A DNA stretch of 64,000 bases, taken from the NCBI RefSeq assembly GCF_035083965.1, contig NC_089726.1:10359501-10423500 (forward strand), written 5' to 3'. Position 1 is the stretch's first letter. Each line of letters begins with the position of its first letter. A program made the translations under genes and the position numbers. Source of the stretch: Branchiostoma lanceolatum (lineage: Eukaryota; Chordata; Leptocardii; Amphioxiformes; Branchiostomatidae). Positions 56,801 to 64,000 of this stretch are shown one piece after another. The notes below the pieces were generated by a model, which saw only the letters and a list, made by a program, of their open reading frames with translations, did no database searches and was not told the DNA's origin.

Positions 56801-59800
56801 CACAGATTTACATTTTAGATTGTTATCTAGACGTATTTTGCTACATGTGCACAGACCGAAGTTTTTGTGTGTCTGTCATGTTGAAATTATTTTTTCTATT
56901 GCGTCAAAGCTGACAGGTAAGAACAACTTTAAGTTAGTTTAAGTTAGTTATAGTGCCTATAGATGTCCAATCACTATATATTATCACGTAACCCACCACA
57001 TATTTTTCCCATCAGCTAGTCTGTCCTTCAAATACACTTTGTCTTACCAAAACAAAAAACAAAATTAGTATCTATCCGTTTTATGATCTCCTCAAAATAT
57101 CCATTGCAGATTCTAGAAATGGAAGAAAAGTATCATTTATGAAATGTGATCATTTACAAAATGGCACAGACCCCCGTTTTTCTATTTTTTTTGGGGGGGG
57201 GGGGGCGGTGTCTGCGTCATAGATTAACCAGCATTGGCCTTTCAAATTACTGATAAACGCTCAAAAGTGACATGTTTATATATTATATACTATCTACACT
57301 TAACGATTTGTGCTGATTTTTTGTCATGTGATGTATTGTTGCACTCCCTTTATTTGTATGGACCTGTACACGTCGTTGTATAATCTTAATGACCTTGAAC
57401 CGTGACCGACTCCGTAAGATTCTTCTCGCGCAATTAGCGCAAAGGGATTCATTCAAATGTATGTACGGTCACCGTGTACGTTCAGATCGACGGCCTCAAA
57501 ATACGATCCCGTGATTTTCCTTTACTTACAACTAAGAGCTGTGCTCATACGAAGATTAAGTAAGTCTGAACTTTGCTAGTGTCTAGCAGTTTCTCATTTT
57601 CACCACAATGACATAATAAGTTGGTACAGTAATGCTTTGCTGGTAGAAAAAAAAACATACGATATAATGACATAATTGTCCAAAACAGATGTATACGTTT
57701 TCCCGGCAGTAAGATTAGATCCTTCAAAGGGAAAGTGTAGATTAATAGAAGATTAACAGACACATCGTAACAATCACATGCATCGGAATAGATTTTCTAG
57801 GCCTCGTGTAAGTCATAAGCTGATTGAAACATAATATAGACTCATGGTTTTGTAAATGGGATGGATGAAGCGAATCACAACACCCATGGCCACATTCCTA
57901 CTAACATCTCATTTTCAGGGTGCAGAAAGGTAACAAACAAACAAGCAAACAAACAAACAGACAGACAAACTTAGATAATATTTCTGATCACACAACAAAT
58001 CATTCCTTTCCCAACACACTGCAATGTTATGAGAATCATCTCAGAGTCTTATTGTCTGAGAGTTGTTGTATGCTTCACATATCTAACCTGTCAAACGCTT
58101 TTGTTCACAGCTTTGTGACTTATTCAATAGAAATGTGTGGAAAAATCTCATTGACTTTTGATTGAGCGCAAAGTAAAACCACTCGAAAAAAGGTAGTTGG
58201 ATAAACGGAACGTCACGAACAATGTGCAAACAAATACACGTAGAAGTAGTTTAAAGATTCTGTACCTCGTCGTATCTTCTAATATCTATCCTTTGTTTTT
58301 CTTTTCTTTTGAAACGTTTGACAGAGCTTAGAAGGAAACCTCCTCGGAGTTGTGGGGATTGACGTCCCCGTGAGCGAGCTGATGAAGCTTGCCCCGCCAC
58401 TGAAGGTCAGACGAGCACTCCCTGATGATTCCATGTTCATTCCTATTTTGCATTTGTTACAATGTATGTACTAATGAAAAGCTGCCTAATTTTGAACGTA
58501 TGGATCTTGGAATGTTGTGGTGGAGACAACAGCCATTTGCATTTGTATGAAGCTCAAACCAGGTAGAAATGACCCTATCACGTATACAGTATTTGCTCTT
58601 TGTCGTTGAATCCGTCGTCAATGGAACTGTTATTGTTCATTGTTGATGTAAGATGTACAATGTCTACCAGAAGGAATAGTTATTTAGTACCATGTACTAT
58701 GTGTTATGTGATGTCTTCAGAGATCGTGTGAGTTTTATTGTGTTACAGAGTTTATTGTTCATCATTAACAGCCGTGTTCTTGTCTTCGTTCTGAATAATT
58801 TTGAAATTTTGTAATGATTTGTTTGTAAATCGTTGATGCCGACTGTCGTAGTCATGTACTGTAAGTACAGTCCTGTAGACCGCTCTTGTGTTTAACCACT
58901 GTTACGTAGATGGGTGTGAATGGCTACGCCTTTATCATCACGAACAACGGATACATCCTGACCCATCCAGACCTTCGACCAACGGTACAGATGTTTGTTT
59001 ACTTGTTGTTGATTATAGTAGTTGGATCGTCTTCGTTTATTTCGTACAAAGTCGTCCATGTTTCATTGATATAATAAAGAGTTCCCGTTCTGTATATGAT
59101 AATAATCTATTCAAAGCATCAGTGATTATGCATACAATAAGACAGCACGGAAAGATATTTTAAGCAATCAAGTTGCTGCAAAGACATTGGTGTGTAGCAT
59201 TGAATGATGCAACTTATGAAAATGGGATGAAAAAGTGGGTCAGATTATCAGTAACACCTTCCATTGCTGCTCCCATAGGAATCTTTTCTCCATTCTGTGT
59301 AGTGTTATGTGTGGCTTGAACTTGTGATGTTAAGTTGTGATATCTTAAGTTTAAATTTCATGTGTGTGAAATCATATTTTCACGTGTTCTATCCAAGGTT
59401 GTCATGGAGCCGGGCGGAGATCCAATCACCAAACCCAACTACAACAGCGTGGATTTAGGTGAAGTGGAAATTTCTGACACAGAAGAGAAGGTGAGGAGCA
59501 TTCCATGGCCTTTTATAAGTATGTTTTGTTTCGTGATGTAGTGTGGGTGTAACGGTTTAGGGTGTTTGGCCCAGAACCAAGAGGTCCTGGGTTCAAATCC
59601 CCTGACATGCCACTTGTGTGCCCTTAGGAAAGGCACTTAACATGACTTTCCGCACTCTTTGTCCTTGTGTCACTACAAATAATTTAAAAGAAACAGAGGA
59701 CGAATCTTTTGGCAATATGATAATACTGCTTGCTGTACCTTACGTGATCCATCATCATCATCATCGCAGACACAACACACGTCCAGAAAAAAACCAACAA

Positions 59801-62800
59801 AAAAACAATACGACTCTAAAAGACTTTTGATAGGAACGTCAAAAGCGTTTCGCGTGGATACTAAAAGGACCACATGATTTTACACATTTCCTTTCATTTT
59901 GACACCAATACCATGCCATGCTTTGTGCATAAGATTACAGATATCATTTCCTGTGCATCGTGTTCCAGGATGTACGTGGTGTAACAATGCTACATGTGAT
60001 GTAACAATGCTACATGTGATGTAACAATGCTACATGTGGTGTAACAATGCTACATGTGATGTAACAATGCTACATGTGGTGTAACAATGCTACATGTTGT
60101 GTAACAATGCTACATTTGGTGTAACAATGCTACATGTGGTGTAACAATGCTACATGTGGTGTAACAATGCTACATGTGGTGTAACAATGCTACATGTGTG
60201 CGTTTTAACTTCCAGTTACGTACCAGCATGGTGAAACGTGAGACGGGATCACTCAAGTTTAAGGTTCAAGAACACCTGGACAACATGGTGAGCATATGGT
60301 TTATTGCACATAAATCACTTTCCCCATACAAATTCCTGTACTTTAAGTCATACAAGATACGTCTTTGAACTTTTGAACTCTTTATTTGATGACTAATGGT
60401 CGTCATAATGATCTGATGAAAGCCAGGCAGATTACATGGAAAAGTGACTCCTAGACCGTACCTCCCTTAATCTGTGTCTTCATCTTTATTACAGAAAAGA
60501 ATAATGGTCCACGAAAATTCATACTACTTTACACAAATAGACGAAACCCCCTTCAGGTAGGTTTTATGTACGAAGGGAAGTCATAAAGTAATGCCATCAG
60601 TATCATAGCAGGTTCATTTTTGTATGAAATAAAAAATCTGAATGACATATATTTCAGTCTCAAGAAGAGATGTGCATTTACATTTGTGCCAAATTGTAAG
60701 TTATTTCATACAAAAAATGAACCTACTCTGATACTAATGGCATTGCTTTATGACTTCCCCTCGTACCATTTGTAGTTGCCAATTTTGCTGGTACTTCACT
60801 GGTGCTTTGTTACACTTTCCCCGAACAATGTCAAACGTTTTCTCGTGACTCTCCTCCTGTTGACGGGTGTAAAATTTGTTGAGTCTTTATTTTGGTCACA
60901 TTATGGAGTTCGTGCAGCTTAACGCTTTATCAATTTGTTTCGCGTATCTCATTTTGTGTATCAAAACTGACTAAATGTGTTGTTTTTATCTCAAAGCTTG
61001 GGAATTGCGATTCCCAGTCCTTATGGAAAATACTTCGTCGAAGGCTCGATAAAAGATAGGAGCAAGGGTAAGATGTATTTTTTGATTGTCATTTATTATC
61101 ATCTAATCATTGAACTTAAGAAAAGCAGGCCATCGGGATTTTTTGTCTTCTCTGATAAAATGACCACAAAGTTAAATTGCAAACTTTCTACACATTGGGC
61201 GTTTGTTAGATTGGTGATGATCCGTTTTAGCACTGTGCTATTGTTGACCGCTCTCCTCACCTTCACTCACGTCATGTACAGGAATGCTGAGAAGAAATGG
61301 TACGTGGCGACATAGGTTCTATTAGCCATGACGTGGTGTCTTAGATTACAGCACATTGAATGCATTGCTTCTATCTGATATTTGTAATAATTTGTGTTTT
61401 TAAAAATGAATAAGTGAAATGTCTTTATTCAGAAACTGGCGGAAGTACAAGACCACCCTAAGTTCTGCAATTTTTTAAACATAATCTTTTGTTTTACGTT
61501 TAAGAAGTTACATGAATACTGGTCCATCCTCGAATGTTGGACACTTTTCTTTCAGTATTTGTAAACGAAATATGTTATTAAATGCTTAGCTTGCCGCGGC
61601 CGGCAGAAACTAGCGCCCGACTGCACTGCCTGTAAAAAGGCTTGCGTGCGGACTGAATAAAGAGCCACTGCACGAGCTAACAACACATACATCCTGATTG
61701 CCTGCTTTATAAGCGTCTTCTCTGGTTGTTAGATCCTGAAGTCAGCTTTGCATTCTTGGTTTACGAACCAATCCACGTACATGTGTAGCCACCGTGCCAT
61801 TTTTGTGCAAAGACAAACTCAAGCTACAAGCATTACCCATAACTTTACCTGTTTAAAAGCTTCTTGATTCCGTCTAGTCGGTTCGTCCGGTACTCTTTTT
61901 TTCATCAATTGAAAGAGGACCAAACCCTTTTATTTTTTATAATGTTGTACATGCAATCCTAGTAGGATGGAACTACCACTTGGCGCCTGTTTTTTCTGTC
62001 AAATGGAACTCTATGTACCACCAGAAATTATGTAGCCTCCATACTGTGTACGTTATGATGAACCTTTGCCACATTGCATAGTTACTAGCCGATGAAGTCA
62101 TTAATAACTTCGTGGTATTTGGTCGAGGAAATTACGTTACCATTCTACATTCACATTTCCCCACAGGTCTTGATCCACTTCGGAAAGGGGCCACGGGACC
62201 GGTACTGGCTAAATGGTACTTGTCTTGTATTGATATGCACCATACACAGTGACTTAGTCTGATCTGATTAGAAGCATCGTTTCGTTGTGCTCCCTAGGCA
62301 AGAAGAAGCCATTCTCAACACAATACTCCTTATGTTTATCCCTTTTTGCAACCAAGTTAAGTAATACTCGAATTTTATTCATATCCATTTTCCGAGCATT
62401 GGGCAAAAGCAACACTTTGCATGTCGAGGGCCCCTCCTCTTACATATGTATGCACATAAAATCAACAAAATAGCAACGATGACATGAAAGTTAACAAAGA
62501 ACGAAATGCAGATGTAGCTAGCTAAAGGCCCTGTCACACTTGTGCGTATATTCAAGTGCGAGTTGCACATTAACATTTTTTTGGTTTAAGTAAGGTTTGC
62601 GGGGGAAAAGGGTTTTTTCTACTTTGACCTACCGTTGTACAGCCTAGTGATCGAACCTAAGAAATCCATTCGGCCTAAACCAGAAACAACTCAATACGCA
62701 ACTCATGCGGACTTGTTTTTACGCAAAAGTGTGACAGGGGCTTAAGGAACCGTATTTTCTGTCCCGTACAGGAAGTATTGCCAGCTCACCACTGCTGAGG

Positions 62801-63667
62801 CGAACAACATGACCCAGCTGGACGCCATCGTCAGGTACCTGGAGAACGACAATAAGATTACCGGGAAGAGCCCGACCATTGCGAAACAATGTGAGTTTTT
62901 CCTGGGCTGCTAAAAATGTAACCACTCAATCTGTTCAGTTTGGGGTAGTCGACTTTCTTTTTATTTTCAATTCGGTTATCATGCCACGAAAGGAGATCCC
63001 TTCATATAGGAAGGGTGGCATTGTGCTTTGCAGATTGCAATATTGGAGCAGTATTATAAGACTTTTATATTATATGGGTTTTATTTCAGAGGTGATGAGG
63101 TAAACATTTTGATTTGAATTTCATATATGCACATTATTTTTATTCACGACGCCCTCCGTGTTTAATTTTTAACAAAAACAAGTACACAGGCAGAAGGCAG
63201 TGTTACATTGCAAAATGCCCTTTCAACAATGATAGGACCACAAAATTGCACGTTTACTTCACATTCACTGTCATCACTACAGCTGGCCATCGCTTCATCA
63301 ATAGCGAAAAATGCTTCCATGTTCAATTTTAGGAAGATATTTCGTTGCTGTTGGATTCGCAGTAGTCCTCTTGTTGTTGTAATCTTTTTACATTCCTGTT
63401 AACGAATCGCACCACAGGCAACAAAGACATGGTAGATCAGGTGGTTTTCGATACCCTACAAACATGGTTTTTGGAGGGCGTGTGGACCGACAAGGCGCAG
63501 ATGCGGAGAGGTAACAAGTGAGTGACTTGTATCTAGCTTTGGGTGTTCTTTACGTCATGCACCTTTTCTTCAGGCAACAGAGAGCTTGTGGATCACGTGA
63601 TGTTCGACGCTGCTATCACGGAGGTACTGGATTCCTTCTGGATTGCCGTAAAGGGGAATAGCACCAA
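32828..63667 (+). CDS. CACNA2D: Voltage-gated calcium channel alpha2/delta subunit, 5' part of gene (runs off the window)
   Basis: This is the extracellular auxiliary subunit that traffics Cav1/Cav2 channels. Exons: 32828-32922, 33047-33128, 35159-35272, 47907-47966, 49496-49664, 50477-50608, 50984-51044, 51274-51424, 51833-51997, 52529-52642, 52956-53034, 53446-53495, 53926-54009, 54451-54489, 56734-56790, 58325-58405, 58910-58984, 59398-59490, 60216-60287, 60495-60556, 60997-61067, 62167-62215, 62772-62890, then either 63418-63517 or 63574-63667. That is about 722 residues of the usual 1,000-1,150. Seen in order: a signal peptide ([17 protein letters not shown]), VWA_N ([33 protein letters not shown]), VWA ([29 protein letters not shown]) and Cache ([19 protein letters not shown]). 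The motif before VWA is RNR, as in alpha2/delta-3. The small exon 54451-54489 is chosen by phase and position. The delta peptide and C-terminal anchor lie beyond the window. Confidence 0.93.
34261..34440. repeat. Diverged tandem duplication, period about 115 bp
   Basis: 'caaattagcttaacagaaac' with 'gcgaataaat' starts at 34261 and recurs as 'caaattaacgcaacagaaat' with 'gcgaataaat' at 34376. Both are followed by a 'cgatcaaat'/'tgatcatc' word. It is in CACNA2D intron 2. Confidence 0.55.
34873..34985 (+). repeat. Dispersed repeat shared with 21423-21545
   Basis: It shares the ordered words listed for the copy in HDHD5 intron 4 ('aacccctgc', 'ctattgggtca', 'gagctt', 'gagaagaggtgct'). It lies in CACNA2D intron 2. 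Confidence 0.45.
44284..44492. repeat. Tandem duplication, two units of about 108 bp
   Basis: The series 'aatagtaaaacgagttagattcag', 'cgagaactgtacacaaggttaatgat', 'tttacaattg' occurs twice in tandem (about 44291 and about 44400) with roughly 85-90% similarity by eye. Confidence 0.75.
46697..47400. repeat. Tandem duplication, two units of about 360 bp
   Basis: Shared anchors in the same order include ggatgcaacc (46761 and 47128), 'gacctgtgatcattacta', 'ggataatgatatcgatgca', 'acccgtaaaatatgg', 'taaacatcta', 'gatgagtaat' and gataaaac (47003 and 47362). The offset drifts from 367 to 359 bp, so small indels have accumulated. Similarity is strongest across the 'gataatgatatcgatgca' block. Confidence 0.8.
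50275..50316. repeat. Perfect 17-bp inverted repeat hairpin
   Basis: CGGTCCCATTTCCAAAG (50275-50291) and its exact complement (50300-50316) are separated by 8 bp. It lies in CACNA2D intron 5 among other short GC-rich inverted words (for example CGTGCGA and TCGCACG near 50405-50420). It probably belongs to a MITE-like insertion. Confidence 0.65.
51274..51424 (+). CDS. CACNA2D: CACNA2D exon with VWA MIDAS
   Basis: This exon encodes residues 238 to 288. It carries the complete first MIDAS loop, with Asp254, Ser256 and Ser258 in [10 protein letters not shown]. In the alpha2/delta family this metal site is needed for channel trafficking. The preceding exon ends in CRNRGW, giving the RNR variant of the basic motif. 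Confidence 0.93.
52011..52079. repeat. (GATT)n microsatellite
   Basis: About 17 imperfect GATT units start 14 bp after the end of the CACNA2D exon 51833-51997. It is intronic. Confidence 0.9.
54665..54693. repeat. Diverged inverted repeat of the AAGGAGGTT family
   Basis: GAGGAGGT and ACCTCCTT flank a 9-bp spacer. It matches the stems at 18468-18487 and 25934-25973 with a substitution in the left arm. Confidence 0.45.
59540..59690 (+). repeat. tRNA-derived SINE
   Basis: The head has A-box-like 'gtgtaacggtttagggtgtttggcc' character and a B box in 'cctGGGTTCAAATCCcc'. It is followed by a body word 'ccttaggaaaggcacttaacatgactttccgcactc', a type common in marine animal SINEs. It lies in a CACNA2D intron, plus orientation. 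Confidence 0.7.
59979..60198. repeat. 20-bp minisatellite, about 11 copies
   Basis: The unit GTAACAATGCTACATGTGGT is repeated in register, with variants only at the last three positions (gat, ggt, tgt) and one 'atttggt'. It ends 17 bp before the CACNA2D exon at 60216, so the array occupies the region where the branch point normally sits. Confidence 0.95.
60571..60763. mobile_element. 193-bp mariner-like MITE with about 62-bp arms
   Basis: The left arm starts CGAAGGGAAGTCATAAAG and the right arm is its near-perfect reverse complement ending CTTTATGACTTCCCCTCG. TA dinucleotides flank both ends (60569-60570, 60764-60765). Arms extend to 'tttttgtatgaaataa' and leave a loop of about 65 bp. It begins 14 bp after the end of the CACNA2D exon 60495-60556. 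The TIR style and TA duplication suggest a mariner derivative. Confidence 0.85.
62526..62742. mobile_element. 217-bp PIF/Harbinger-like MITE with TAA duplication
   Basis: The left end AGGCCCTGTCACACTT and the right end AAGTGTGACAGGGGCT are inverted repeats with one mismatch. Both are bordered by TAA (62523-62525 and 62743-62745). A 3-bp TWA duplication and this type of terminus are characteristic of PIF/Harbinger elements. It lies just upstream of the exon at 62772, inside the intron. Confidence 0.8.
63418..63517 (+). CDS. CACNA2D: CACNA2D alternative exon A
   Basis: The exon starts in phase 1 (completing a Cys codon), encodes [20 protein letters not shown] and a basic end (KAQMRRGNK), and uses the donor at 63518 (GTGAGTG) in phase 2. 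Another GT at 63511 would end it in phase 1 and would not fit the same downstream exon. It is a diverged duplicate of the next exon and aligns with the alpha2/delta segment that follows the conserved Cys after the Cache region. Confidence 0.85.
63574..63667 (+). CDS. CACNA2D: CACNA2D alternative exon B
   Basis: The exon starts with the same 'gcaaca' and phase 1 as exon A, encodes [20 protein letters not shown] and [11 protein letters not shown], and ends with an AA|GTGAGT donor in phase 2, as exon A does. It is 94 bp against 100 bp for exon A, a two-codon difference. Its hydrophobic pattern resembles vertebrate alpha2/delta proteins at least as well as exon A does. Confidence 0.85.
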
Positions 63668-64000
63668 GTGAGTAACTCACCGCCGCACCGTCTGTCGCCA
63701 CTCGGAAAATCTCTCTCTTTCCTATTCTCCCTCTCTCGGGTGAAATAACATGGTACTAATAACGCACGGTGCTGGTGATAGCACGGGCTCGTTCATTCGT
63801 CATGGTGATTCACAACACGGTGTAGAGGCACCTTCTAGATGTTATCTAGGTAATCCTTAGATAAATTGTCTTGCATAATTGTGATTGACATCGTCCTACT
63901 CTGACATCATCACCACTTTAATCTACCAAAATAGTGTCATCTAGGAGGTAGACACAAGGTCATGTAGTTACTCTTTTAGAAAGTAATCAAACATACCAGG
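63668..64000. other. CACNA2D: CACNA2D intron after the alternative exons, to window edge
   Basis: No further exon is recognised. The remaining third of the protein, including the delta peptide, must lie to the right. Confidence 0.6.

Noticed and set aside
57181-57206. Poly-T/poly-G run
   Set aside because: A simple homopolymer run in an intron; no structure beyond that and prone to sequencing error.
60977-61315. 112-residue open frame reading through CACNA2D exon 60997-61067 into the intron
   Set aside because: Only the exon part is conserved; the rest is intronic sequence without family similarity and a good donor sits at 61068.
63511-63517. Alternative donor GTAACA in CACNA2D exon A at 63511
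   Set aside because: It ends in phase 1 whereas exon B ends in phase 2, so they could not share a downstream exon; the GTGAGTG at 63518 fits both.

Overview
The window looks like nuclear DNA of an intron-rich, non-vertebrate deuterostome, most plausibly an amphioxus (Branchiostoma). The reasons are vertebrate-like proteins split by many phase-conserved GT-AG introns, moderate intron sizes, a CR1/L2-type LINE, a Ty3/gypsy LTR element, tRNA-derived SINEs and a high density of small inverted-repeat transposons. The species is an inference. There is nothing prokaryotic here. All exon models were built by hand from conserved protein sequence, splice signals and phase; every junction listed keeps frame.

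Layout. IMP4 (808-5946, minus, 9 coding exons) and ISY1 (6349-10647, plus, 10 coding exons) are divergent housekeeping genes sharing a 402-bp promoter gap. One serves rRNA processing and the other pre-mRNA splicing. From 12065 to 15415 lies a 5'-truncated LINE whose ORF is interrupted at 13009 by a young, internally rearranged Ty3/gypsy LTR retrotransposon on the opposite strand. Its two 219-bp LTRs look identical and it has a 5-bp target duplication. HDHD5 (16215-23978, plus, 7 exons) is a HAD-family hydrolase with four CCAAT/ATTGG boxes upstream. FAM136A (26140-28062, plus, 3 exons) is a small CX3C protein of mitochondria. After a 4.8-kb gene-poor stretch, the rest of the window (32828 to the right edge) is the 5' two-thirds of a voltage-gated calcium channel alpha2/delta subunit gene (CACNA2D, closest in feel to the alpha2/delta-3/4 class). 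It has a signal peptide, a VWA domain with an intact DxSxS MIDAS core, a Cache region and a 12.6-kb third intron.

The most interesting biology is at the right edge. Two adjacent CACNA2D exons (63418-63517 and 63574-63667) are diverged duplicates with the same phases, separated by only 56 bp. Using both would shift the frame into a stop, so they look like mutually exclusive alternative exons. Other notable items are the nested retrotransposon, which left the LINE reading frame recoverable; a 1.4-kb inverted-repeat element with a 9-bp target duplication in an IMP4 intron; several new-looking MITEs and palindromic dispersed repeats; a 20-bp minisatellite ending 17 bp before a CACNA2D exon; and a decoy duplicate of the FAM136A exon 2 acceptor. 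The four complete genes are housekeeping genes with no obvious joint pathway.
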